Below, in pieces: positions 25,137-32,753 of a DNA stretch of 64,000 nucleotides (positions are counted from its first letter, which is position 1; every line of letters starts with the position of its first letter). This DNA is from Bacillus sp. 491mf. GTDB lineage: Bacteria; Bacillota; Bacilli; Bacillales; Bacillaceae_G. The notes beneath the pieces are model-generated. The model was not told the origin of the DNA. It searched no databases and saw nothing but the letters and a program-made list of their open reading frames with translations. Where the stretch lies: NCBI RefSeq assembly GCF_900112415.1, contig NZ_FOLV01000005.1, positions 62,001-126,000 of the forward strand, read 5' to 3'. The translations under genes and the position numbers were made by a program.

Positions 25137-26552
25137 TTATTTTTTAAATGTAATTGTAATTTTTGTACCGTTTATACTTGAATTCATTTGAATATTTCCT
25201 TTTAACTTGTCCTTCACATAGCTTTGGACAATTGTTAATCCTAAACTTCTATTCGCACATGTAGCAATATCAAATCCAGTCCCATCATCATTCACTTCTA
25301 TTGTAATATATCCTTGCTCTTCGATAACATTTACACGAATAGTACCATTTCTATTACCATTAAACGCATGCTCATATGAATTTTGCATTAACTCATTAAT
25401 AATAAGAGCAATTGCTACTGTACGATCACTATCAATATAAATAGCTTGATGCACATCCGTTTGAACATTAACATTCTTACAATCTATAAAACACCTTTGA
25501 ATATTGTAAATAATTGATTGAATAACTTCCACCATGTCTACACAATCCCCTAATTGTTTAGATAATAGTTCATGTGTAGCGGCAATTGCTAATATCCGAT
25601 TAACACTTTCATTTAAGCTTTTTTTCGCTTCATCACTCTTACACCTTCTACCTTGAATGCGAAGTAGAGAAGCAACTGTCTGTAAATTGTTCTTCACGCG
25701 ATGATGAATTTCACGAATTGCGACAGATTTAGAAATAATTTCAGCCTCTTTATCTTTCATCTCCGTTAAATCATGAAGAATAACTACGAGTCGAAAATCC
25801 TTTTCATAAATGAAATTCCTTTTTACCGAAAAATAATATGCCCCGATATGTATTTCCTTTTTACAAGATGAGGACGCATCCTCCATCATGATATCACCAA
25901 AAGTTGTTTGATCAAGAGAAAGATTATCATAATGTAAACCTTGGATATCTTCTAAATATCCTAAATTTCGATAGTAAGTATCTGCTATACTATTTTTCAA
26001 ACGTACGTAACCATATTTATCAAATACTAGAATTGCATCATCTAGCTGATTTGAAATAGATTCGTTAAATCGTACCATTGCCGTTAATGTCGACGAAACA
26101 TCTTCAATATCATAATGATTTTTTACAATATCAAAGTTCTCTTTTATAGCTTCACTTATATCCTTTTCTACTATTAGAACTGCAATCACTTTTTTCTTAT
26201 GTTTGATTGGATAAACAGTTTGTCTAACAAGTTGATTTTCTTGTGTCTTAGCGACTAACTCATGTGAAGATATACCTGTCTGTAGCGTCCGTAAGACACC
26301 TGGCTCATTTGCTCGAAGCGCCTTCTCTCCAACGACAGACTTTTTATAAAAAGATTTCCCATCTCTCGGATGACGGTGATATACAACCATTGCTTCATCA
26401 GAAAATCTAGATAAAACATCAATAAATAGATCGTATCCATCATACTTTTTTAATGTGCTAGTAGTTTGTGATACTTCTATGATTTTATTTATTTCGGCAT
26501 TTGTTAAATTCGTATACTTTTTACATAAATCTTGTATATGTAGACTAGTCAT
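25137..26552 (-). CDS. eutW: EutW, ethanolamine sensor histidine kinase
   Basis: 471 residues. The N-terminal ~130 residues form a sensor domain of the type found in PdtaS/EutW kinases (VVYHRHPRDGKSFYKKSVVG, TGISSHELVAKTQE). A PAS-like segment (about 165-270) follows. The H-box is REIHHRVKNNLQTVASLLRIQ and the ATP-binding N-box is NELMQNSYEHAF, with DDGTGFD and LGLTIVQ, i.e. a HisKA_2 kinase. It lacks membrane spans, so it senses cytoplasmic ethanolamine and phosphorylates EutV. It overlaps eutV by eight bases. Confidence 0.94.
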   Translation of the reverse strand: MTSLHIQDLCKKYTNLTNAEINKIIEVSQTTSTLKKYDGYDLFIDVLSRFSDEAMVVYHRHPRDGKSFYKKSVVGEKALRANEPGVLRTLQTGISSHELVAKTQENQLVRQTVYPIKHKKKVIAVLIVEKDISEAIKENFDIVKNHYDIEDVSSTLTAMVRFNESISNQLDDAILVFDKYGYVRLKNSIADTYYRNLGYLEDIQGLHYDNLSLDQTTFGDIMMEDASSSCKKEIHIGAYYFSVKRNFIYEKDFRLVVILHDLTEMKDKEAEIISKSVAIREIHHRVKNNLQTVASLLRIQGRRCKSDEAKKSLNESVNRILAIAATHELLSKQLGDCVDMVEVIQSIIYNIQRCFIDCKNVNVQTDVHQAIYIDSDRTVAIALIINELMQNSYEHAFNGNRNGTIRVNVIEEQGYITIEVNDDGTGFDIATCANRSLGLTIVQSYVKDKLKGNIQMNSSINGTKITITFKK

Positions 26553-27117
26553 ATGAAATCACGATTGTCCTAGCAATCTCGATTATCGGACACCTTCTAG
26601 TCATGCTTAATTTACGAATTGTTTCATATGCCTCCTCTTCAGATAAACCATTTTCCTTCATTAACATTCCTTTTGCTTTTTCTACTACTTTTCGTTCTGC
26701 AAGCTTTTTCGTAACCTTTGTTAACTCATTTTCTAACTTACGAACAGACTTACCTTTCGCAATACTAACTTCAATCATTGGAACTAATGACTTTTCATCA
26801 AGAGGTTTCACTAAATAACCTAAAGCCCCAATATTCGTTGCTTTTTCAATATTCGTAGAGTCACTGAATGCCGTCAATAAAATGACCCCTCCAGCTAACT
26901 GTTCTGAAATAATTCGTTTTCCCGCTTTCAAACCATCCAAGATAGGCATTTGAATATCCATAATTACTAAATCAGGTAAATGCCTTTGACATAACTCAAT
27001 TGCTTCAAAACCATCTGAAGCTTCACCTACTACATCGTAGTTCGCTTCTTCTAACATGTCACGAATATCCATTCTTGTAATAGGTTCATCATCGACTATT
27101 ACAATTTTCCTATTCAT
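26545..27117 (-). CDS. eutV: EutV, response regulator with ANTAR RNA-binding domain
   Basis: 190 residues from ATG 27117, where GAGGTG is nine bases upstream. Receiver domain residues ~3-118 with D9, D10 and phosphoacceptor D54 (IMDIQMPILDG) and K in YLVKPLDE. A coiled linker leads to the ANTAR domain (~132-186: LAERKVVEKAKGMLMKENG, then EAYETIRKLSMTRRC and IARTIV). Phosphorylated EutV dimers bind paired hairpins in eut leaders and prevent termination. Three such leaders lie in this locus. Confidence 0.95.
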   Translation of the reverse strand: MNRKIVIVDDEPITRMDIRDMLEEANYDVVGEASDGFEAIELCQRHLPDLVIMDIQMPILDGLKAGKRIISEQLAGGVILLTAFSDSTNIEKATNIGALGYLVKPLDEKSLVPMIEVSIAKGKSVRKLENELTKVTKKLAERKVVEKAKGMLMKENGLSEEEAYETIRKLSMTRRCPIIEIARTIVISYD

Positions 27118-27156
27118 TGTGGCATACACCTCATTATCTCAGCTGAATTTACACGA

Positions 27157-27594
27157 TTACTTTTTGTCATCTAAAAATCGTTTTATTTTATCTATTCCTA
27201 TGTTTTGCACGGCAGATATTTCAAATATTTGTTCCGCACCTGCTGTTTCTAAATGCTTTTTTGCTTGTTCGATCTTATCACGATTTTCCACTTGATCAAT
27301 CTTAGTTACTATGCCGATAATAGGCTGAGGAAAAACACTTCCAAATGCTGGAGGGAAGTAATTTTCTTCCTCTGTGCAATCATGCACAAGTCCTATTATA
27401 TCCGCATCTACACTTGTTACAATTAAGGCTTTATAGTAATGTCGATTTTCAATATACTCTCCAGGTGTGTCGATTGCATGATCAAAATTTTCAATTGCCT
27501 GCGTTTTCTTATACTCAATTACATGTTCATGTAATTGTTGACAAAGAGTCGTTTTCCCACTACCAGTTTTCCCGATAAAAATAACTTTTTTCAT
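27157..27594 (-). CDS. eutP: EutP, small P-loop protein
   Basis: 145 residues from ATG 27594, with GAGGAC upstream; the upstream in-frame codons belong to the end of eutS. The P-loop is GKTGSGKTT (residues ~8-16), followed by DTPGE, DCTEEENYFPP and TKID, a Ras-like GTPase motif set. EutP of Salmonella was reported to have acetate-kinase activity, which would make ATP from acetyl phosphate. It is a separate gene two bases after eutS and ahead of eutV. Confidence 0.93.
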   Translation of the reverse strand: MKKVIFIGKTGSGKTTLCQQLHEHVIEYKKTQAIENFDHAIDTPGEYIENRHYYKALIVTSVDADIIGLVHDCTEEENYFPPAFGSVFPQPIIGIVTKIDQVENRDKIEQAKKHLETAGAEQIFEISAVQNIGIDKIKRFLDDKK

Positions 27595-27595
27595 G

Positions 27596-27949
27596 TTATG
27601 TCCTCGTAATCTTTGCAGCTGAAAATCCAAGAATTGCTTGCAAGCCATTTAACACTTCATTTAAAGCAGATTCTACAGACGAAACATCACCTGTGATGAC
27701 TAATGAACCACTAAATCGATCGACAAAACCAATGGATACACCAGCAGCTTTTGTAGCAATATCTGCAGCAATAATAGAAGCTTCACTTGGTGTAATTGTT
27801 AAAATTCCAATTGACTCTTTTAACTCATTACCTAATCCTAGTTTCTTGTATATATCTTGATTTGGATTAGCGATTAAATGAGCTAAAGTTACTTGTTTCC
27901 CAGGAACATATTCCTGAATCACCCGTTGTTTTTCATTTTGTTCGCTCAT
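27596..27949 (-). CDS. eutS: EutS, bent hexameric BMC shell protein
   Basis: 117 residues, slightly longer than enterobacterial EutS. The core is [19 protein letters not shown], then [26 protein letters not shown] and [18 protein letters not shown], a permuted BMC fold. EutS forms shell edges. It is preceded by a two-hairpin leader with terminator at 28003-28080, so its expression depends on EutV. Confidence 0.95.
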   Translation of the reverse strand: MSEQNEKQRVIQEYVPGKQVTLAHLIANPNQDIYKKLGLGNELKESIGILTITPSEASIIAADIATKAAGVSIGFVDRFSGSLVITGDVSSVESALNEVLNGLQAILGFSAAKITRT

Positions 27950-28002
27950 GTCATCATCCTATCGTTATATAATAATTGATAAAATTTACTTATAAACACA
28001 CA

Positions 28003-28080
28003 AAGGCCTCTTAAAAATACACATAGATATTTTTAAGAAGCCTCATCGCTCTAATCAATAGTAACACGCCGTTGTGTTAC
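28003..28080 (-). promoter_or_regulatory. EutV (ANTAR) antitermination leader before eutS
   Basis: P1 (28061-28080) is GTAACAC-AACGGC-GTGTTAC, a seven-base stem with loop A1 and G4. P2 (28038-28051) is a short GAGC-GATGAG-GCTT hairpin whose loop keeps G4 but has G in place of A1. The terminator pairs CTTAAAAATA with TATTTTTAAG plus outer GGC/GCC pairs and is followed by TTTGTGTGTTT, a weaker tract than in the other two leaders. Confidence 0.8.
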
Positions 28081-28142
28081 CTCAAATATAATCCAACTTG
28101 AAAACGGTGTCAATACGTTCTCCTAGGAATAATTCTGATATT

Positions 28143-29282
28143 TTACAATTGATACATTTTGTTCAAAATTTCTTTTACATCATCTTTTGTTGGAATACGA
28201 GGGTTTGTTACTGTACATCCATCTTGAAGTGCTCCTATTGCAATTTCATCTCTTACCTCTGCTAATTTCTTGTTATCTATTCCACATTCTTTTAACGTTA
28301 GTGGCATATTTAATTGCTTTTGCATGTTTTTAATTGCATTCACTAAACTACGTACACCCACTCGTGGATTAGATGCTGATAAACCTAACAATTTTGCAAT
28401 GGCCGCATATCTAGTTGCTGCAACACTATACTCTCCTCCGATAAATCCCTTTAATTCCGCATTGTATTCAATGACGAATGGAAGTAAAAGGGTATTCATC
28501 CGTCCGTGCGGAATTTTAAATTTCGCTCCTGCAATATGTGCGATTCCATGATTCAAACCAAGAGATGTCGTATTGAATGCCATACCTGCAAGACATGATG
28601 CATTATGCATTTTTTCTCTTGCCTCAAGATCATTTCCATCTTTATACGCTTTTACTAAATAATTAAATACAAGACGAATGGCCTTCTCCGCCAATGCATC
28701 GGAAATATCATTTGCTTTCGTTGATACATATGCTTCAATTGCATGTGTCAATACATCCATACCTGTATCGGCAGTAACAAAATTAGGAACACTCACGACT
28801 AGTTCTGGGTCTAAAATCGCCTCCTCTGGAATAATCGCATCTGACACAATTGGATATTTTACATTCTTTTGCTTATCTGTAATAACAGAAAATGCGGTAA
28901 CCTCTGATCCTGTTCCACTAGTTGTCGGAATTGCTATGAACGGAATTTCTTCCTTTTTAACAATTTGTCTTGAAAAATCTTTCATCGCCTTTGCCGCATC
29001 AATAGCTGAACCGCCTCCAAGTGCAATCATTAAATCGGCATTAAATGTGCTCAATTCTTTAATCCCATCAACTACAACTTCAATTGGAGGATCAGGGACA
29101 ATATTACTAAAAATAATATATGTATTACTATCATTTAAATTTTTTTCAATATGTTCAATCATCCCAGATTGAACCATGAATGGATCAGTTACAATAAAAA
29201 TCCTTCTATCGTTAAATTCTTTTAATCGATTTAACGCTCCTTTCCCCATATAGATATCCGTCTTAAAACTTACTCTATCCAT
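28143..29282 (-). CDS. eutG: EutG, iron-dependent alcohol dehydrogenase
   Basis: 379 residues of the type III (iron) alcohol dehydrogenase family. The NAD-binding segment IALGGGSAIDAAKAMKDF is around residue 92. Metal ligands lie in AHAIEAY-like LTHAIEAYVST and GLNHGIAHIAGAKFKIPHGRMNTLLLP. It reduces acetaldehyde to ethanol, regenerating NAD for EutE. It is the first eut gene transcribed, with GGAGGTG before ATG 29282 and a EutV-type leader upstream. Confidence 0.92.
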   Translation of the reverse strand: MDRVSFKTDIYMGKGALNRLKEFNDRRIFIVTDPFMVQSGMIEHIEKNLNDSNTYIIFSNIVPDPPIEVVVDGIKELSTFNADLMIALGGGSAIDAAKAMKDFSRQIVKKEEIPFIAIPTTSGTGSEVTAFSVITDKQKNVKYPIVSDAIIPEEAILDPELVVSVPNFVTADTGMDVLTHAIEAYVSTKANDISDALAEKAIRLVFNYLVKAYKDGNDLEAREKMHNASCLAGMAFNTTSLGLNHGIAHIAGAKFKIPHGRMNTLLLPFVIEYNAELKGFIGGEYSVAATRYAAIAKLLGLSASNPRVGVRSLVNAIKNMQKQLNMPLTLKECGIDNKKLAEVRDEIAIGALQDGCTVTNPRIPTKDDVKEILNKMYQL

Positions 29283-29382
29283 ACTTACACCTCCAAAAAA
29301 ATAAAAACTTCTAATAATTCCCTTACATTACAAGAGAGACATGCTTAAGTAACTTTATCAAAATTAAAAAAGTGCATAAAAA

Positions 29383-29449
29383 AAGCTTTTAAAGGAATTT
29401 CTTCCTCTAAAAGCTTCTTTGCTATTTGTTATGTACACGCCATTGTGTA
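29383..29449 (-). promoter_or_regulatory. EutV (ANTAR) antitermination leader before eutG
   Basis: P1 (29434-29449) is TACAC-AATGGC-GTGTA and P2 (29412-29423) is AGC-AAAGAA-GCT; both loops have A1 and G4. P2's 3' arm begins the terminator AAGCTTTTAGAGGAA / TTCCTTTAAAAGCTT followed by a T7 run. The layout is the same as in the eutA leader. Confidence 0.9.
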
Positions 29450-29535
29450 ATATTTATTCATTTTTCATACTAACAATGTACTACTTCATCTATAGCATAG
29501 TCAACATCACATTAACTATATTTTTCAAAATTATC

Positions 29536-29551
29536 TACACGCCTTCGTGTA
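29536..29551 (-). promoter_or_regulatory. Orphan P1-like hairpin downstream of the ECF gene
   Basis: TACAC-GAAGGC-GTGTA has the same stem as P1 of the eutG leader but G in place of A at loop position 1. No convincing P2 follows. It could be a decayed duplicate or a decoy binding site. Confidence 0.4.
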
Positions 29552-29585
29552 TATAAGCCCTCTTCATTGAAGGTGTATGTGATCT

Positions 29586-30173
29586 TTAATCGCACACCTT
29601 TGTGCTTTTTGCTTTTTCATGTAAACATGAACTTTGATATTTAATTAATAATTTATCTAGCAATGGTAATAAAATCGGTGCTAGCACCATATAAAATCCA
29701 ACATTTCCAATCGCGTGATTAAAATCAAACGGTATGCCCGCCAAATAATAAGCCCAAAAATATTTCAAACCATAAATCGGCGCCTGACATAAAGAGATGA
29801 CAAACCCATATAAAAAACCTGTAAATCCAGCATACACTCCCATGATGACATGTGGGATTTTCGAAAACATAGGTCGAATAATCAAACCGGTAATGAGCAC
29901 AATGACGACATACGCAATAATTTGTGGAATTGTCCAAATTCCCATTCCTAATACTAAGTTCGATACTACCATAACAAGTATAGCGTGCAAAGTTCCATAA
30001 CGCATTCCCATCAGCAATGTTACTAAAATAAGTAATGTCGTTGTTGGTTGTACATTAGGAATAAACGCAAATACTATCCTTCCAGTAACTGATAATGCTG
30101 TTAATACAGCCACTAACGCAATACTTTTAATGTGTGTAATTGGAACATTAGAAGATTGGTTATGAAGCTGCAT
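29586..30173 (-). CDS. ECF transporter S component, predicted cobalamin-related
   Basis: 195 residues with six hydrophobic helices typical of energy-coupling-factor substrate-binding proteins (IKSIALVAVLTALSVTGRIVFAFIPNVQPTTTLLIL at the start, then PFDFNHAIGNVGFYMVLAP). It overlaps the DUF4430 lipoprotein gene by 14 bases. Both are under a cobalamin riboswitch, so the likely substrate is a cobalamin or precursor. The A, A' and T ECF modules are not in the window and are presumably shared from elsewhere. It lies immediately upstream of the B12-dependent eut locus on the same strand, with no clear terminator between. Confidence 0.88.
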   Translation of the reverse strand: MQLHNQSSNVPITHIKSIALVAVLTALSVTGRIVFAFIPNVQPTTTLLILVTLLMGMRYGTLHAILVMVVSNLVLGMGIWTIPQIIAYVVIVLITGLIIRPMFSKIPHVIMGVYAGFTGFLYGFVISLCQAPIYGLKYFWAYYLAGIPFDFNHAIGNVGFYMVLAPILLPLLDKLLIKYQSSCLHEKAKSTKVCD

Positions 30174-30561
30174 GTAAATCCCACTTCACTTTATCACCAT
30201 TTTTTAATTCAGTTTCGTTTGCACCTTTTACTGCTGGTGTACCATTAACATCAAACAGCCAATACTTATTTTCTTTCGTATCTTGCTTAACTCCATTAAT
30301 CGAAGTGATAAACCCTTTGTTATCTTCAATTTTGAAGTTTTTCTTCATCACGTCTAATAGTGTTTCTTTTCCCTTAATTTCAACAGTCTTTTTTTCTACC
30401 TTACTTTCACCATTATTCTGCGTTACTTCAATTGTTACTTTACTTACTGCATCTTTCTTATTTGAGGCATTATCAGATGATTCCTTGTTTGAACAACCAA
30501 CGATGCTTATTAACATCAAGATTGCCAAGAATACCCCCATCATTGTTCTTGTAAATTTCAT
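30160..30561 (-). CDS. DUF4430 (transcobalamin C-terminal-like) lipoprotein
   Basis: 133 residues from ATG 30561, with AAGGAG upstream. The N-terminal signal (KFTRTMMGVFLAILMLISIVGC) ends in a lipobox with Cys22, so the protein is lipid-anchored outside the membrane. After a serine/asparagine/lysine-rich linker comes a ~75-residue DUF4430 domain with NKYWLFDVNGTPA and NGDKVKWDL. This domain resembles the cobalamin-contacting domain of transcobalamin and intrinsic factor. With the riboswitch and the ECF partner it probably captures B12 at the cell surface. Confidence 0.88.
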   Translation of the reverse strand: MKFTRTMMGVFLAILMLISIVGCSNKESSDNASNKKDAVSKVTIEVTQNNGESKVEKKTVEIKGKETLLDVMKKNFKIEDNKGFITSINGVKQDTKENKYWLFDVNGTPAVKGANETELKNGDKVKWDLHAAS

Positions 30562-30582
30562 CCTCGTCTCCTTTCTGCCCAA

Positions 30583-30768
30583 ATAAAAAAGGCCTAGTAA
30601 GGCATGTAAGCAAAACTAGACCTGCAGACTAACTCCTTTGCCTCGAAACAGTTAGTCTAAACAAAGCTGTAGGTAATCGACCTGACTTAAGACTAGATAC
30701 CTAATCTATTACAGTGGCGGGACCGCGTTGGAATTTCACCAAACTTCCTTTACCTACAACATTTTTAT
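30583..30768 (-). promoter_or_regulatory. Cobalamin (B12) riboswitch with terminator
   Basis: On the minus strand the aptamer contains GGTGAAATTCCAACGCGG, TCCCGCCACTGT (B12 box) and flanking helices around 30623-30765. Downstream, AGGTCTAGT pairs with ACTAGGCCT and a T6 run follows (30585-30623), a classical terminator. High cobalamin should stop transcription of the DUF4430-ECF unit. Confidence 0.93.
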
Positions 30769-30983
30769 GGACAATTTTTTACAAATTGATTACTAAGTTT
30801 ATCAATTCACGACTATTATATCACAATGAAAGCGTAAAACAATGTCGATTTTTCAACAACTCATTTCGAATTACCTATATTTCATAAATATAACTTAAAC
30901 TTTCAATCCATAATTTTTTTTGGATTTGAACAGGAATTACCCTAACATTTTGACAGAAAAGAACTTGTTATTGTCTTAATCAT

Positions 30984-31002
30984 ATAATGATTCTCATTCT
31001 AT
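30984..31002 (+). promoter_or_regulatory. Putative Fur box upstream of the VC0807-like gene
   Basis: TATAATGATTCTCATTCTA matches the 19-base Fur consensus GATAATGATTATCATTATC at 15 positions. A TATAAT lies at 31033-31038 and the gene starts at 31082. The box is somewhat upstream of the core promoter. Confidence 0.45.
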
Positions 31003-31081
31003 CAATTTTTTATTCTTGACTCTACAAATAAGTATAATATTCAGAACCTTTATTGTAAAATACAAACAAAGGAGGATTTCA

Positions 31082-31705
31082 ATGAAGCAAAACAATAAAG
31101 CGATCTACGATATTATTTTTTATCTCATCTTTCCATTTGTTATTTGGAAATTCGGCAAACAATATATGGGTGCCTATTATGCTATGCTTATTTCTTCTGT
31201 GCCAGGCATTTTTTATACATTGTATTGTTTTAAGAAAGAACGGCAATTTCATATGACTGGCTTTTTTATCCTCATTACGATGATTGTAAATACAAGCGTA
31301 GATTTACTTTCCGGTTCAGCTGAAAAGATGCTATGGAACGACGTGTACTATCACATTGCACTTGGGATTGTTGTGATATGTACCATTTTTATTAAACAAC
31401 CACTCATGTTGTACTTTGCAGCAGACTATGCTGCATTGCAAGGGGATGATCGAAAGGAATCACAATTGTTATATCGTGACCCACGCCTCTTTCCATCTTT
31501 CCAATACTTTACTTTCTTTTTTGGCTTACAATTTATTGTACTTAGCTGTATTAAGATCTATATGATTTCTAAATTTGGAGTAGATGGATACGGAGAAATG
31601 AAAGCCATTATGACAGGGATTGGTTGGTGCATTTCAATAGGAATTGGTGCTGGGTTCCTTTGGATTAGCAATAAGATTAAACAGGTGACTGAAGCTGAAG
31701 TTTAA
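31082..31705 (+). CDS. VC0807-like integral membrane protein
   Basis: 207 residues from ATG 31082, chosen for AAAGGAGG upstream. Six hydrophobic segments, with an N-terminal YDIIFYLIFPFVIWKFGKQYMG and PLMLYFAADYAALQGDD in a loop, resemble the VC0807 family of uncharacterised membrane proteins. It is monocistronic with a good terminator. A possible Fur box lies upstream, so an iron-related role is conceivable but unproven. Confidence 0.75.
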   Translation: MKQNNKAIYDIIFYLIFPFVIWKFGKQYMGAYYAMLISSVPGIFYTLYCFKKERQFHMTGFFILITMIVNTSVDLLSGSAEKMLWNDVYYHIALGIVVICTIFIKQPLMLYFAADYAALQGDDRKESQLLYRDPRLFPSFQYFTFFFGLQFIVLSCIKIYMISKFGVDGYGEMKAIMTGIGWCISIGIGAGFLWISNKIKQVTEAEV

Positions 31706-31710
31706 TGTAT

Positions 31711-31754
31711 AAAAAGAAGTTCCACTGTTTATAAGCAGCGGAACTTCTTTTTTA
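31711..31754 (+). terminator. Terminator of the VC0807-like gene
   Basis: AAAAAGAAGTTCC and GGAACTTCTTTTTT pair, with inner CTG/CAG, forming a long stem with a T run. Confidence 0.85.
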
Positions 31755-31835
31755 TGTTATATTGTCGATTTCTATGACATAGTATCCTTTTCTATATAAA
31801 TTCATTTTAATTTTTCGACGCATAATTAGCTGCTA

Positions 31836-31972
31836 TGCAGAATACAACATGCCCGCTACTTGCTTTCTCCTTTTGTTTTAAACCTTGCATGTGGTAGAAA
31901 AAGGCACTAACCGCTTCTATGCATGGCCAGATGCTCTCGCCCGCCTAAAAAGAAAAAGGGTTTTTATGTCGA
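31836..31972 (-). repeat. Dispersed repeat copy R4
   Basis: In the minus orientation this contains GAGAGCATCTGGCCATGCATAGAAGCGGTTAG and later TTCTACCACATGC, the core shared with 36786-36962, 51822-51953, 54310-54435 and 60288-60403. With R5 it also shares CGACATAAAAAC at one end and ATGTTGTATTCTG at the other. CTGGCC and GGT(C/T)AG can pair as a hairpin. Confidence 0.7.
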
Positions 31973-32017
31973 TTTTTTAATCTGTATTTATATAGTTTTA
32001 TATCATTCCAAAGATAC

Positions 32018-32218
32018 TTAACTCGATTTCTTTCTGATTTTCTTCATTTGACGGTAAAAAATAGTAGCGCTTAACGGTAACATCCCAAACCAACGATTCA
32101 AAAATGGTTCTCTCTCTTCACGGCGCTGCTGCCGTTTTTGTTTTCGGTCCTCTTTTGGAGCATCCATATATGATACAAATTGTTGTGTGACATATTTTAC
32201 ATAATCATTTGTAGACAT
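32018..32218 (-). CDS. yqzE: YqzE family protein
   Basis: 66 residues from ATG 32218, preceded by AGAGGTG. It has the sequence pattern of YqzE: STNDYVKYVTQQFVSYMDAPKEDRK, then a strongly basic KRQQRREERE stretch and a C-terminal amphipathic part with SATIFYRQMKK. In B. subtilis yqzE lies next to the end of the comG operon, as it does here (after comGG and aroK). Function unknown. Confidence 0.85.
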   Translation of the reverse strand: MSTNDYVKYVTQQFVSYMDAPKEDRKQKRQQRREEREPFLNRWFGMLPLSATIFYRQMKKIRKKSS

Positions 32219-32254
32219 ACTTATCACCTCTACTAGATTAGTATGTCCACTTTT

Positions 32255-32752
32255 TTATTTATTAATCGACCCGTGAATCTCTTGCACAATTGCTTCAATG
32301 CTTTTATTCGTCGTGTCGATTTTTACTGTTGCTTCTTCATAGTAAGCTTGACGCTTTTCAAATTTCTGAATAAACGCCCCTATATTTTCTTTTTGAAATA
32401 ACGGTCTTGTTGTATCCTCAGCAATTCGCTCGGCAATCACATATGGATCACAGTACAAATAAATTACCGTTCCATGTTCATTCATCCATTCTCGGTTCTC
32501 CGCTTTTTCAACGATTCCTCCTCCAGTTGTAATAATGTAATCATTTGTCGGTAATGATTGCAGCACTTCACTTTCGTACTTTCGAAATACATCTTCTCCT
32601 TCTTCTGAAAAGATATTCCGAATCAGTTTCTTTGTCTTTTCTTCAATACGCTGATCTGTATCAATAACCGGCATATGAAGTGCACTACTTAACGCTTTGC
32701 CAACAGTTGTTTTCCCCGCTCCCATAAAACCTGTTATATATAACGTTTGCAT
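32255..32752 (-). CDS. aroK: Shikimate kinase
   Basis: 165 residues. Walker [12 protein letters not shown] is at residues ~8-18, followed by DTDQRIEE (shikimate/Mg site), [16 protein letters not shown] and the glycine-rich TTGGGIV. The lid arginine lies in EDTTRPLF. It phosphorylates shikimate in aromatic amino acid synthesis. It sits one base after comGG, at the end of the competence operon, an order also seen in other Bacillus. Confidence 0.94.
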   Translation of the reverse strand: MQTLYITGFMGAGKTTVGKALSSALHMPVIDTDQRIEEKTKKLIRNIFSEEGEDVFRKYESEVLQSLPTNDYIITTGGGIVEKAENREWMNEHGTVIYLYCDPYVIAERIAEDTTRPLFQKENIGAFIQKFEKRQAYYEEATVKIDTTNKSIEAIVQEIHGSINK

Positions 32753-32753
32753 G

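Larger units (their letters stand above)
29283..29585 (-). other. eut leader region
   Basis: This 303-base gap between the ECF gene and eutG holds, in transcription order, an orphan P1-like hairpin (29536-29551), a possible promoter (TTGACT at about 29487-29492 and TACATT 18 bases later, minus strand) and the P1-P2-terminator leader of eutG (29383-29449). No gene is seen. Confidence 0.6.

Noticed and set aside
29590-29610. Hairpin GCAC-AAAGGT-GTGC at the end of the ECF gene as a further ANTAR P1
   Set aside because: The loop fits A1/G4, but the stem is only four pairs, it lies in coding sequence and no P2 follows at the usual distance.
31016-31081. Upstream extension of the VC0807-like protein
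   Set aside because: Would place the start across the promoter and has no ribosome site; AAAGGAGG fits ATG 31082.
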